Counted from the first letter of the stretch, positions 53,074 through 61,526 are shown. The stretch: 64,000 nucleotides of DNA from CBDCBA01 sp965214125 (GCA_965214125.1 CBDCBA010000024.1:186001-250000), one strand, 5' to 3'. A program made the numbers and translations. Notes: generated by a model from the letters alone, not told the origin.

Positions 53074-53350
53074 TCAGGCCGCTTCGGCCTTGGCCTTGTT
53101 CAGCTTGATCGCCATCGCGCTGCGACGCCGACGGGCCACGTTCTTGTGCATGGCCGGCGTGCTGGCGACCTTTGCGAGCACGCTGCTCGCCTGGTTCAGC
53201 AACGTCTGGGCCTCGTCGAAGTTCCCTTCCTCGACCGCCTCATCGAACGCGCGGACGGCCGTCTTGACGCGGTCCTTCCGCCAGCGGTTGCGGGCGTTGC
53301 GCTTCTCGTTCTGACGGATGCGCTTCTTAGCTTGCAGCGAGTGGGGCCAT
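53074..53350 (-). CDS. rpsT: Ribosomal protein bS20, with broken or non-standard start
   Basis: Binds the 5' domain of 16S rRNA. The body is canonical: HSLQAKKRIRQNEKRNARNR, then KTAVRAFDEAVEEGN, KVASTPAMHKNVARRRRSAM. The family begins MAHS. Here the only suitable ATG (53350) is followed by GCCCC, so CCC-plus-one C puts the ATG out of frame; with one C fewer it would read ATG GCC CAC TCG. In frame, only ATA precedes (ATA TGG CCC CAC). Either a frameshift or sequencing error in C4, or a non-AUG start. A half palindrome (CTTCATCCTTCTGCC) lies directly upstream. Confidence 0.82.
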
Positions 53351-53359
53351 ATATCAACA

Positions 53360-53388
53360 GAAAGGCAGAAGGATGAAGGCAGAAGGAT
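53360..53388. repeat. Half element of the AAGGATGAAGG palindrome family
   Basis: AGAAAGGCAGAAGG and ATGAAGGCAGAAGGATGAA repeat the left arm found at 5241-5340, without a matching right arm. It forms the leader of rpsT on the minus strand. Confidence 0.65.
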
Positions 53389-53446
53389 GAACCCGACTCC
53401 CGAGGGAACGGGCCGACACTTTAGGCGCGTGCTTTGGCGAGGCAAG

Positions 53447-54193
53447 TCACTCGGTGGCGGGTTGGACACGCTCGGCGAAGGCGGCGTGTTCTTCGGTGGC
53501 GAGGCCGCGGTCGAGCGTCGCGAGCAAGGCGGCCCCGTCACCAGCGAGCAGAGCGGCGGGGTCGAGCCAGAGGCCGGGGAAGACGTTGCTCTTGAGGATG
53601 CCGTCCGCGTCGGCCTCGATCGGCGTCGGGCCGTTGGCGGGGTCTAGCGTCATCCACCGCACCTCGGCGGGGGTTTCTTCGAGTAGAACAAGCAGAAACT
53701 CTTGCACGCCAGCGCGAGCGTACACCTGCGGCTTGATTCTCATGTCAATGCTTTTCGACCAATCTCGCACTTCAACCACGAGTTCCGGCGGGGCGACCAA
53801 GTGGCCAACGGCGTCAGATCGAGCACGGCCGCCGGCAGCTTCAGCGAGCATAAGCATCGTCGCCGGCTGATATTCGTTCGCGTTGTCGAGCAACATTGAA
53901 ACGTGGCTGCCGCCGTCAACACCCGGCGCGGCAGCCATGTACCAGCCGAGCCAACGGCCGACGTCGGCACGCATGCGGCCCGATTCAAGGTCACCGGGTA
54001 CGCGGTCGAGGTGGACGACGCCGTCAATGAGTTCTGCCCAGACCTCGCGGAAGCGTGTCTCTGGCACACCGCTGGGCATCGCCTCGTACCGGCGGTGGAA
54101 CTCCTCTCGGTTGAGCCGATCACCGTCGCGCAGCGGCGGAACGGCGTCGGCGGCGAAATCCTTCTCCGACCGAGATGGTGCGGCGACTGGCAT
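53447..54193 (-). CDS. Uma2-family (DUF820) putative nuclease
   Basis: 248 residues from ATG 54193. The Uma2 core shows APPELVVEVRDWSKSIDMRI, then KPQVYARAGVQEFLLVLLEE, with acidic and Lys residues of a PD-(D/E)xK-like site. Such genes are abundant in cyanobacteria and planctomycetes; their biological role is unclear. The stop of a DUF433 remnant lies two bases upstream, suggesting they were once a pair. Confidence 0.85.
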   Translation of the reverse strand: MPVAAPSRSEKDFAADAVPPLRDGDRLNREEFHRRYEAMPSGVPETRFREVWAELIDGVVHLDRVPGDLESGRMRADVGRWLGWYMAAAPGVDGGSHVSMLLDNANEYQPATMLMLAEAAGGRARSDAVGHLVAPPELVVEVRDWSKSIDMRIKPQVYARAGVQEFLLVLLEETPAEVRWMTLDPANGPTPIEADADGILKSNVFPGLWLDPAALLAGDGAALLATLDRGLATEEHAAFAERVQPATE

Positions 54194-54195
54194 GG

Positions 54196-54345
54196 TCAAA
54201 GTATATCGATTGACGCCAACTTCGCCGCGTACGCGAGAGCGGCGGCGACGTGTTCATCGGAGATCGACGGGTAGCTCGCCCGAATCCGCTCCCGCGGGAA
54301 ACCGGCGGCGAGGTTGTCGAGCACCGCGCTCACGGGCACCCGGCT
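54196..54345 (-). pseudogene. Truncated DUF433 antitoxin-like fragment
   Basis: The 3' part reads VSAVLDNLAAGFPRERIRAS then YPSISDEHVAAALAYAAKLA, the typical second half of DUF433 proteins (VapB-like antitoxins). The N-terminal half is missing; upstream sequence does not continue the family. About 45-50 codons remain, ending just before the Uma2 gene. Confidence 0.6.
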
Positions 54346-54369
54346 GCGAGTGATTGCAGTGCATGAGGT

Positions 54370-54897
54370 TCATCCCAGATCCAGCGCATACGTTGGCTGG
54401 CGGCAGTGGCGGCAGACGAAGCGAAACACGGACATCATTCCACCGGGTGAATACGCGGCGCTGAACTTCTCCCAATACTCTCGATTCCAATCCCATCGCC
54501 GCAAGTGCAAGTTAAGGCGGGCTCCTTGCAACGCGAGCAGGTGTTGCCTAGTCGCGTCGCCATGGAATTCGGCGGCGTCGTCGCAGCAGACCTGCCAGAC
54601 CTCTTGCTGCCACGAGGAATACCCAGGCGTCATTCGCGTCACTTCGAGCACGATGTTCGGCGCAACCGCCGCCTGCACAAGCGGATAATCATCGGCGAAG
54701 ATGCGGTCGAACTTTGATGCGGCAGCGCCTGATGCAATGCACCACGGACATAGGTCGTGATCAAGTTCGTTGACGCAGTAAGCAGGGCCAGTGTAGATAT
54801 ATCCACGGGCTTGGCCGCAGCAGACGCACCTGTTTTCACTACGCTCGACACTTTCGGTCGCAATTGGATCGGGATGGTATCTAAACGGCGGAAGCAT
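54370..54897 (-). CDS. CbrC/UPF0167-family protein
   Basis: 175 residues. The family start LPPFRYHPDPIATESV, paired CVCCG, RGYIYTGPAYC and LCPWCIASGAAASKFDRIF are all present, so the zinc-binding Cys are kept. In E. coli CbrC is linked to colicin E2 tolerance; the mechanism is unknown. Confidence 0.85.
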   Translation of the reverse strand: MLPPFRYHPDPIATESVERSENRCVCCGQARGYIYTGPAYCVNELDHDLCPWCIASGAAASKFDRIFADDYPLVQAAVAPNIVLEVTRMTPGYSSWQQEVWQVCCDDAAEFHGDATRQHLLALQGARLNLHLRRWDWNREYWEKFSAAYSPGGMMSVFRFVCRHCRQPTYALDLG

Positions 54898-54928
54898 CTC
54901 GTTCGCGCTGCGTACCTGATGCGTTACC

Positions 54929-56047
54929 TCACCCCGCGCTGCGCACGCTCGCCGCGGCGACGGCTTGCTCGGCCGGGTCGACGTACTCGCCTAGCCGCCG
55001 GAACTTGGCGTAACGAGCCTCCAGCAGCGCATCGAGGCCGTCGCTGTCGACCGTCTTCTTCAGGTCGCGCAGCGTCTTCGTCAGGAACTGCTCGAGCAAG
55101 TGGCCGGCTTGGTGGGGGTTGCGGTGGGCGCCGCCGAGGGGTTCGCCGACGACGTGGTCAATGACGCCGAACTTGAGCAAATCGCGGCTGGTCAGGCTCA
55201 AGCTGTCGGCGATCGAGCTGGCCTGGCTGGCGTCCTTGAAGAGGATGCTGGCGGCGCCCTCGGGGCTGATGACGCTGTACCAGGCGTACTGGCTCATCGC
55301 CACGCGGTCGGCGACGGCGATGCCGAGGGCCCCGCCAGAGCCGCCCTCGCCGATGATGACGCTCACGATCGGCGTGCGCAGCCGGGCCATCTCCATCAGG
55401 TTGACCGCGATGCTCTCGCCCTGGCCGCGCTCCTCGGCGCCGATGCCGGGGTAGGCGCCGGCCGTGTCGACGAGGGTGACGACGGGCAGCTTGAACTTTT
55501 CGGCAAGTTTCATCGCCCGCAGGGCTTTGCGGTAGCCCTCGGGGTTGGCGCAGCCGAACATGCAGGCGATCTTTTCCTTGGTCGTGCGGCCCTTTTGCTG
55601 GCCGACGAGCATCACCTTCTGCCCGCCGATGCGGGCCAGGCCGCAGCGGATGGCGCGGTCGTCGCCGAAGCGGCGGTCGCCGTGGATTTCGCGAAACTCG
55701 CGGACGAACAGGTCGACGTAGTCGAGTAACTGCGGCCGCTGCGGGTGGCGGGCGACCTGGACGGTCTCCCACGCGCCGAGGTTGTCGTAGGTCTTGCGGA
55801 GCAGCGAGGTGTAGGTTTCGCGGAGCTGCCGCAGCTCGGCGGTGTGGTCGACGGGCCGGGTGCTGCCGTGCTGGGCGAGTTCGAGGTCGTGGATTTGCTG
55901 TTCGAGATCGACAAGCGGTTTCTCGAACGGCAGGACGTGGCGGGACTGCTGCGGCGTGGAGGGCGAGCCGTTGTTGCTGGGGGCCGGTTCGGCCGCGCCG
56001 CGGGAGGATGCAACATCGTCGGCGGCGGCGGTCGTCGTGGCGGTCAT
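54929..56047 (-). CDS. accA: Acetyl-CoA carboxylase, carboxyltransferase alpha subunit
   Basis: Forms malonyl-CoA with AccD, the committed step of fatty acid synthesis. 372 residues, with an Ala/Ser-rich N-terminal extension of ~40 residues before the conserved FEKPLVDLEQQIHDLE. Family motifs: VQVARHPQRPQLLDYVD, FREIHGDRRFGDD, KFKLPVVTLVDTAGAYPGIG, VIGEGGSGGALGI, and YSVISPEGAASIL. Divergent from tyrA. Confidence 0.96.
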   Translation of the reverse strand: MTATTTAAADDVASSRGAAEPAPSNNGSPSTPQQSRHVLPFEKPLVDLEQQIHDLELAQHGSTRPVDHTAELRQLRETYTSLLRKTYDNLGAWETVQVARHPQRPQLLDYVDLFVREFREIHGDRRFGDDRAIRCGLARIGGQKVMLVGQQKGRTTKEKIACMFGCANPEGYRKALRAMKLAEKFKLPVVTLVDTAGAYPGIGAEERGQGESIAVNLMEMARLRTPIVSVIIGEGGSGGALGIAVADRVAMSQYAWYSVISPEGAASILFKDASQASSIADSLSLTSRDLLKFGVIDHVVGEPLGGAHRNPHQAGHLLEQFLTKTLRDLKKTVDSDGLDALLEARYAKFRRLGEYVDPAEQAVAAASVRSAG

Positions 56048-56178
56048 GCAAGCTCCTGCGGGGGCCGCGTCGCGGAGGGCGAGCGGCGGGCGTGGGGCAC
56101 TTTAGATCGCCGGCCGACGGGCGACAACACGGCAACGGGCTGGCGCCGCAGCCGATTGGGGGTTTACCATCAACCGGC

Positions 56179-57027
56179 ATGCTCGATCCCGCCCCGCCGT
56201 TTCGCACCGTCTGCGTGATCGGGACCGGCATGATCGGCGCGAGCATTGGCCTCGCGGCGCGGCGGATGGGGTGCCACGTCGTCGGGATCGACACATCCGC
56301 CGAGCACGCGGCGACGGCGTTGAAGGCCGGGGCGATCGATGCGATCACCGAGACAGTTCCGGCGGTTGATCTGGTCGTGGTCGCCGTGCCAGTCGAGCAC
56401 GCGAAGCAGGTGGTCGAGGCGGCGGCGAAGGCGGGGGCGGTCGTGACGGACGCGCTCAGCACGAAGCGGACGATCTGCCGCTTGGCGAACGAGGCGGGGC
56501 TTGGCGATCGGTTCGTCGCCGCCCACCCGATGGCCGGCCGGGCCGAGAGCGGGCCAACGGCGGCGAACGTGGATTTGTTCCAGGATCGGCCATGTTTCAT
56601 CTTTCCGTCAGGCGATGCTGCGGCATCGGCGAAGGTGGCGGAGTTCTGGCGTCGCCTGGGCGGCGCGCGGCCGATGCGGGTGCGAGACGACCTGACGCCG
56701 GCATCGCACGACGCGCTCGTGGCGCGGATTAGTCATTTGCCGCACGCGGTGGCTGGGACGCTGATCCGGCTGGCGGGGAACGATCTGGCGCAGGCCGGCC
56801 CTGGGCTACGGGATTCGACGCGGGTGGCCGGTGGCGATCCCGACTTGTGGGCGCCGCTGTTGATGGACAACGCGGAGTGCGTCGCCCCGCTGCTGCGTGA
56901 GATGGCGCGGTCGCTCGGCGAGCTGGCATCGCTGCTCGACGCCGGCGATAGAGCTGCACTACGCGAGCGACTGTCCGACGCGCAAGAAGCTCGGCGGCGT
57001 CTTGATGCCCCCGAAAATCCAGATTGA
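56179..57027 (+). CDS. tyrA: Prephenate/arogenate dehydrogenase
   Basis: Tyrosine synthesis; oxidative decarboxylation with NAD(P). 282 residues from ATG 56179. Rossmann motif VCVIGTGMIGASIGLAARR, specificity Asp in VVGIDTS, DALSTKRTIC, and the catalytic His region FVAAHPMAGRAESGP. The C-terminal helical dimer domain has ISHLPHAVAGTLI. No ACT or chorismate mutase domain, so it is the monofunctional type. Confidence 0.92.
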   Translation: MLDPAPPFRTVCVIGTGMIGASIGLAARRMGCHVVGIDTSAEHAATALKAGAIDAITETVPAVDLVVVAVPVEHAKQVVEAAAKAGAVVTDALSTKRTICRLANEAGLGDRFVAAHPMAGRAESGPTAANVDLFQDRPCFIFPSGDAAASAKVAEFWRRLGGARPMRVRDDLTPASHDALVARISHLPHAVAGTLIRLAGNDLAQAGPGLRDSTRVAGGDPDLWAPLLMDNAECVAPLLREMARSLGELASLLDAGDRAALRERLSDAQEARRRLDAPENPD

Positions 57028-57072
57028 GCGTGCCGCGTGCGGTCGATAGCGACACGTGTTGCTCAATTCGGC

Positions 57073-57139
57073 GTTAGCCGCCCCGCCTCGCGGGGCGCTC
57101 AGCGGGCGTTCACGCGCCCCGCGAGGCGGGGCGGCTAAC
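57073..57139. repeat. Intergenic palindrome, GTTAGCCGCC family, copy 2
   Basis: Perfect 26-base arms (57073-57098 and 57114-57139) around a 15-base loop. Arm length and ends match the copy at 8537-8608, while the middle differs (CCCGCCTCGCGG here). Confidence 0.9.
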
Positions 57140-57158
57140 GAGCGTGTGCATTCAAGCA

Positions 57159-57192
57159 CAACGCCCGCGCCGAGATTCTGGCGCGGGCGTTG
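57159..57192. terminator. 13-bp hairpin between tyrA and the lipoprotein gene
   Basis: CAACGCCCGCGCC and GGCGCGGGCGTTG with an 8-base loop. Probably a terminator for the two convergent genes. Confidence 0.65.
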
Positions 57193-57240
57193 GGGTTTGT
57201 GGTTCCTGCCAGCGGCAAATGCTGTTGGCAGGAGGCGGAG

Positions 57241-57369
57241 TTACTCGCCAATCTCGAAGCTAGCCTCGTCATCGTCGACGTCGCCCTCGCAGCCGATCGA
57301 GTGAACGGCGAGCGGGGCGATGCAGGCGGCGATGATGAGCATCAGGCCGTAGCGCTTGAGAGTCTTCAT
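57241..57369 (-). CDS. Very small lipoprotein (42 aa), pair member 1
   Basis: Starts MKTLKRYGLMLIIAACIAP, with lipobox-like VHSIGC and then EGDVDDDEASFEIGE to the stop. Shine-Dalgarno AAGGAG precedes the ATG. The mature part would be only ~17 residues, very acidic. It shares the CEGxxDxDxAxxEIG pattern with the next small gene. Too short for ordinary gene finders. Function unknown. Confidence 0.7.
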   Translation of the reverse strand: MKTLKRYGLMLIIAACIAPLAVHSIGCEGDVDDDEASFEIGE

Positions 57370-57456
57370 GGGGGTCTCCTTCAGTGTGCGGGCACGGCGG
57401 CGAGAGGCCGGCGTGCGGGGAAAAGAACGGGTCGCGAAGCCGCGCCCGCTGGAACA

Positions 57457-57606
57457 CTAGTCGATCGAATCGGTGTCGCCGATCTCGGCATTGGCGCCGT
57501 CCTCGTCGATGCTCCCCTCGCACCCGGTGAGGGTGAGCAGGCCGACGGAGCAGACGAGCAGGAGGGCGGCGGCGGTGAGGCGGCGAAGCCAGGTGTTGTT
57601 GGTCAT
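57457..57606 (-). CDS. Very small lipoprotein (49 aa), pair member 2
   Basis: Starts MTNNTWLRRLTAAALLLVCS, lipobox LTLTGC, then EGSIDEDGANAEIGDTDSID. AAAGGGAC precedes the ATG at good distance. It is a paralogue of the 57241-57369 gene, sharing CEG, the acidic spacer and AEIG. The pair suggests a family of tiny acidic lipoproteins, perhaps envelope stress or metal-binding peptides, but this is inference. Confidence 0.7.
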   Translation of the reverse strand: MTNNTWLRRLTAAALLLVCSVGLLTLTGCEGSIDEDGANAEIGDTDSID

Positions 57607-57846
57607 GTGCAGTCCCTTTGGGATTGGGGTGAAGTTGCCTGCCACGCCCACCCGCCGCACCACCACAGCGGGGGCGGCCGGGACGGGGCCGGGCAAGTTG
57701 TACAGCATTGCGACGGCAAGTGGAACGTCAAGCTTTTCATTCGCTTGCGCCCGCTTCACCATCCGCCCTGTTGGTTCGGGCCGTAACATGGGCCCCGGAC
57801 GTTTCCCGTACCTCGTGACCAACCCGTTCGCCTCCGCTTGCTCCAC

Positions 57847-58446
57847 ATGGCCGCACACTCGCCGATCATCCAGACTTTGATGGACGAGTTCGGCCGCCTG
57901 CCCGGCATCGGGGCGCGGTCGGCGGAGCGCATCGTCTACCACTTGCTCAAGGAAGACCCCGAGCGCGTCCTCGGCTTCGCCGACGCCCTGCGCAATCTCA
58001 AGACGAACGTGAAGCACTGCCCGATCACGTTCAACCTGACCGAAGGCGACCGCTGCGCCATCTACGACAACCCACGCCGCGACCGGCAAGTCGTCCTCGT
58101 CGTCGAGCAGCCCAAGGACGTGCTGGCGATGGAGGACGCCGGATCGTTCGGCGGGACCTACCACGTTTTGCTCGGCCGCATCGCCCCGCTCGAAGGGGTC
58201 GAGCCGGAGGACCTGACGATCGACGCCCTGATGACGCGCATCGAGACCGACGGCGTGAGCGAGATCATCATGGGGACCAACCCGACGCTCGACGGCGACG
58301 CGACGGCGTTGTTCGTGCAGAACCTGATCGAGTCGCGCTTTCCCGATGTCAGCGTCACCCGCCTCGCCCGCGGCCTGCCGAGCGGCGGGAGCATCGAGTA
58401 CGCCAATCGGTCGATCCTCGCGGACGCGATTCAGGGGAGAAAATGA
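57847..58446 (+). CDS. recR: Recombination mediator RecR
   Basis: Works with RecO/RecF to load RecA on gaps. 199 residues from ATG 57847. HhH region MDEFGRLPGIGARSAERIVY, TOPRIM domain with VVLVVEQPKDVLAMEDAG and YHVLLGRIAPLEGV. The zinc finger reads CPIT ... CAIY instead of CxxC ... CxxC, so two of four Cys are lost. The fold may not need zinc here. Confidence 0.93.
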   Translation: MAAHSPIIQTLMDEFGRLPGIGARSAERIVYHLLKEDPERVLGFADALRNLKTNVKHCPITFNLTEGDRCAIYDNPRRDRQVVLVVEQPKDVLAMEDAGSFGGTYHVLLGRIAPLEGVEPEDLTIDALMTRIETDGVSEIIMGTNPTLDGDATALFVQNLIESRFPDVSVTRLARGLPSGGSIEYANRSILADAIQGRK

Positions 58447-58519
58447 GGAATACTGAATGAGGAATGCCAGGCGTTGCGCTTCGTTCATTCCGCATTCAGC
58501 GTTCCGCGTTCTTCATTCC
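58444..58519. repeat. Intergenic palindrome, GAGGAATACTGAATGAGG family
   Basis: Left arm GAGGAATACTGAATGAGGAA and right arm CATTCCGCATTCAGCGTTCC plus TTCATTCCTCC, imperfect. Lies between recR and the convergent pseudouridine synthase gene. Confidence 0.7.
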
Positions 58520-59302
58520 TCCGACGGCCGCCTTCAGTTCCGCGACTTCGCGGGGGAAAAGCAGGCGACTGGCGGCCTCGGGTAGCTGCTCGAGCTTGAT
58601 CGGGCCGAGGCGGACGCGCTTGAGGTCACGCACCTTGTGCCCCTCGGCCGCAAGCATCCGCCGCACCTGGCGGTTGCGCCCTTCCTTGATGGTGATCTCC
58701 AACGTCGACCCCTCGCGTGCCTTGCGGACGATCTTCACGCCCGCCTCGCGGGTCTTGCTGCCGCGCTGCGTGTCGCGGTCGACGAGGAAGACGCCGCTGC
58801 GCAGGCGTTCGAGCACCTCGGGCGAGGGCTCGCCGTCGCAGACGACGCGGTAGGTTTTGGGCACGCCGAACTTCGGGTGCGTGAGCTTGTGGGTCAGCTC
58901 GCCGTCATCGGTCAGCAGGAGCAGGCCGCGGCTGTGCTGGTCGAGCCGGCCGACCGGGTAGACGCGCCGCTGGAAGTCGGGCGGGAGCAAGTCGATCGCC
59001 CGGCGTTGCGGCCGCCCCGCCGACTCCTGACTGGCATTCGAGCAGACCACGCCGGCCGGCTTGTTCAGGATGATGTAGACGTGCTTGGGCTCGCTGCGCC
59101 CGCCGACACGCTTGGCGCCAGTTCTCACGCGCTCGCCGTCGACGCGCAAATCGTCCTCGGCCGGGTCGACGAGCACCGGCAGGGAGCGGACGACCTGCCC
59201 GTTCACCTCGACGCGGCCCTGGAGCACGAGTTCCTCGCACGCCCGCCGACTCGCGACGCCGGCGTTGGCGAGGGTTTTCTGGATGCGCTCTCGGTCGGCC
59301 AT
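58496..59302 (-). CDS. RsuA/RluB-family pseudouridine synthase
   Basis: Modifies rRNA uridines. 268 residues: an S4 RNA-binding domain (ERIQKTLANAGVASRRACEE, VQGRVEVNGQ-like), then the catalytic domain with YPVGRLDQHSRGLLLLTDDG containing the catalytic Asp, LTHPKFGVPKTYRVVCDG, and KEGRNRQVRRMLAAEGHKV. Closest to the RluB/RsuA type; the exact target base cannot be told. Confidence 0.9.
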   Translation of the reverse strand: MADRERIQKTLANAGVASRRACEELVLQGRVEVNGQVVRSLPVLVDPAEDDLRVDGERVRTGAKRVGGRSEPKHVYIILNKPAGVVCSNASQESAGRPQRRAIDLLPPDFQRRVYPVGRLDQHSRGLLLLTDDGELTHKLTHPKFGVPKTYRVVCDGEPSPEVLERLRSGVFLVDRDTQRGSKTREAGVKIVRKAREGSTLEITIKEGRNRQVRRMLAAEGHKVRDLKRVRLGPIKLEQLPEAASRLLFPREVAELKAAVGGMKNAER

Positions 59303-59445
59303 GGGAACCGCAACGGTAGGAGGGTCGTTCCCATTCCGACGGCGCCTGCGTCTACGCTAACAAGCCGAGCGTGGCGTGGGACGTTCCCTCGCACATGCAG
59401 ATGGCGACCGGAACAGACCGCCGCTTCCCTCGCACCCGACTCACC

Positions 59446-60111
59446 ATGCTCAACCGTTCGGCCACCGTTGAGGCCCTGCGTCAAGCCGGGATCGTCGCCG
59501 TCGTTCGGACGACGAACGTGGAGCAGGCGGTTCACGCCGTGCGGGCGTTGGCGGCCGGCGGGGTGTTGGCATCGGAAGTCACGTTCACCGTCCCGAACGC
59601 GGCCGACGCGATCGCCCAGGTGCGGGACCTGCACGCGAAAGGCGACCTTCCCGAGCGCTTGGTCCTCGGGGCTGGAACCGTGACGAGCGCTCAGCAGGCC
59701 CGGCAGGCGATCGAGGCGGGCGCACGCTACCTCGTTTCGCCGCACTTCGACGAAGCCGTCGCACAGGTGGCCGACGAGGCGGGTGGCGCGCTGCTGCCCG
59801 GTGCGTTCACGCCGCTCGAGGTGTTCAGAGCGCACCGGCACGGCGGCGACATCATCAAGATCTTCCCCGCGGCCAACCTTGGGCCGAGCTACCTCAAGAA
59901 TCTCGCCGGCCCCTACCCGGACATTCCGCTGATGCCCACCGGCGGGGTGAGCGTCGAGAACATTCGCGAGTGGATCGCCGCCGGCGCCGTGGCCGTCGGC
60001 GTGGGGAGCGAACTGGTGGACAAAGCCGCCGTCGCCAAGGGTGATTGGAACGAAATCACCCGGCGCGCCGTCGCGCTGGTCGACGCGCTGCGCGAAGCAC
60101 GCGGCGAATAG
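59446..60111 (+). CDS. eda: KDPG/KHG aldolase
   Basis: Class I aldolase that splits 2-keto-3-deoxy-6-phosphogluconate into pyruvate and glyceraldehyde 3-phosphate. 221 residues from ATG 59446; the frame is open to 59371. Residues: GIVAVVRTTN, EVTFTVPNAADA with the catalytic Glu, LVLGAGTVTSAQQA, and DIIKIFPAANLGPSYLKNLA with the Schiff-base Lys. It forms a unit with the sugar kinase gene 33 bases downstream. Confidence 0.93.
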   Translation: MLNRSATVEALRQAGIVAVVRTTNVEQAVHAVRALAAGGVLASEVTFTVPNAADAIAQVRDLHAKGDLPERLVLGAGTVTSAQQARQAIEAGARYLVSPHFDEAVAQVADEAGGALLPGAFTPLEVFRAHRHGGDIIKIFPAANLGPSYLKNLAGPYPDIPLMPTGGVSVENIREWIAAGAVAVGVGSELVDKAAVAKGDWNEITRRAVALVDALREARGE

Positions 60112-60144
60112 CTCCCGTTTTTCCGAAGTCCCTGGAGTCTTTCA

Positions 60145-61161
60145 GTGCCCACCGTTGTCACCTTCGGCGAGATCATGATGCGGCTGTCGAGCCCCGGCCA
60201 CATGCGCTTCGTGCAGGCGCCGCACCTGGAGATCACCTTCGGCGGCGGCGAGGCGAACGTCGCGACCAGCCTCGCGCTCTGCGGCGTCGACGCCGGCTTC
60301 GTGTCGCGCCTGCCGATTAACGACTGGGGCGACCGCACGATCGCCTCACTACGCGGCCACGGCGTGGACACCTCGAAGATCGTCCGCGCCGACGAACGCA
60401 TGGGAGTCTACTTCGTCGAAAGCGGCGCCGGGCCCCGCGCCAGCCGCGTGATCTACGACCGCGCCGACAGCGCGATCAGCCTGCTCCGCCCCGGCGAAAT
60501 TGATTGGGAGGCGGTGTTCGAGGGGGCAACGTGGTTCCACTGGACCGGCATCACGCCCGCCCTCAGCGCGAGCTGCGCCGCCGAAACCCGCGCCGCCTGT
60601 GAAGCCGCGAAAAAGGCCGGCAGCACCATCAGCGTCGATCTCAACTATCGAAAGAAGCTCTGGACCCGCGCCCAGGCGCAGGCGGCGATGACCGAGCTCA
60701 TGCCGTTCGTCGACGTTTGCATTGCCAACGAGGAAGACGCCGACAGTGTGTTCGGCATCAAGGGTGCCGACGTCGAGACCGGTGAGATCGACCGCGACCG
60801 CTACACCGACGTCGCCCGACAACTGACCGACAGGTTTAACTTCGACAAGGTCGCGATCACCCTGCGCGAGAGTATCAGCGCGAGCCGAAACGGTTGGTCG
60901 GCCATGCTCTACACCGGCGGCAACGCAGTGTTCAGCCGGCGGTACGACATCGACATCGTCGACCGCGTCGGCGGCGGCGACAGCTTTGCGGCGGGGCTGA
61001 TCTACAGCCAGCTTCAAGGCTTTGATCCGCAGAAAGCCGTCGACTGGGCCGTGGCCGCCAGCGCGCTCAAGCACACGATTCCCGGCGACGCGAACCTCGT
61101 GGGCGTTGATGAAATCGCCACCCTCGCCGGCGGCGACGCCAGCGGCCGGGTGCAGCGGTAG
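60145..61161 (+). CDS. kdgK: PfkB-family sugar kinase, likely 2-keto-3-deoxygluconate kinase
   Basis: Phosphorylates KDG to KDPG, the substrate of the neighbouring aldolase. 338 residues from GTG 60145, with GGAG upstream. VVTFGEIMMRLSSPGHMRF, FGGGEANVATSLALCG, NEEDADSVFGI, and the ATP/catalytic motif VGGGDSFAAGLIYS with the catalytic Asp. Pairing with eda supports the KDG assignment over fructokinase. Confidence 0.9.
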   Translation: MPTVVTFGEIMMRLSSPGHMRFVQAPHLEITFGGGEANVATSLALCGVDAGFVSRLPINDWGDRTIASLRGHGVDTSKIVRADERMGVYFVESGAGPRASRVIYDRADSAISLLRPGEIDWEAVFEGATWFHWTGITPALSASCAAETRAACEAAKKAGSTISVDLNYRKKLWTRAQAQAAMTELMPFVDVCIANEEDADSVFGIKGADVETGEIDRDRYTDVARQLTDRFNFDKVAITLRESISASRNGWSAMLYTGGNAVFSRRYDIDIVDRVGGGDSFAAGLIYSQLQGFDPQKAVDWAVAASALKHTIPGDANLVGVDEIATLAGGDASGRVQR

Positions 61162-61227
61162 CGACGCTCGGACACTTCGCGCTCGCCCACACGACCTCTA
61201 CTCAGGTTCTGACGCCGCTCCTAGGTC

Positions 61228-61326
61228 GCGTTGCGCAACTTGTAGGGTGAGATTGATCCCACCATCTGGAGCGACCGGAGGTGGAATGAATCTCACCCTA
61301 CGACGCGCCGAAGTAGGTTACGCAAC
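61228..61326. repeat. Intergenic palindrome, TAGGGTGAGATT family
   Basis: Inner arms TGTAGGGTGAGATTGATCCC (61241 on) and GAATGAATCTCACCCTACGA, about 22 of 24 matched; outer TTGCGCAAC ... GTTACGCAAC extends the pairing. Between kdgK and flbD. Confidence 0.75.
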
Positions 61327-61331
61327 AGGCG

Positions 61332-61526
61332 CTAGTCCACCAGTGGTCGCCGGGCACGACGCGCGTAGTCGATGGCCTGGCGGACGACGTCGGCGATTTT
61401 CTCCTGCACCACGAGCCGATCGCCTCCGTCGAGCTGGATCATGGTGTCAGGCGTCTCCTCGACGGAGCGGATCTTCTCCGCATTGAGGATAAACCGCTGG
61501 CCGTTAAGTCGGGTGAGGGCGATCAT
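61332..61526 (-). CDS. flbD: FlbD-family flagellar protein
   Basis: 64 residues: MIALTRLNGQRFILNAEKIR and PDTMIQLDGGDRLVVQEKI are the whole family signature. Small cytoplasmic protein of flagellar operons, unrelated to the Caulobacter regulator with the same name. It lies downstream of flgD and flgE on the same strand. Confidence 0.9.
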   Translation of the reverse strand: MIALTRLNGQRFILNAEKIRSVEETPDTMIQLDGGDRLVVQEKIADVVRQAIDYARRARRPLVD

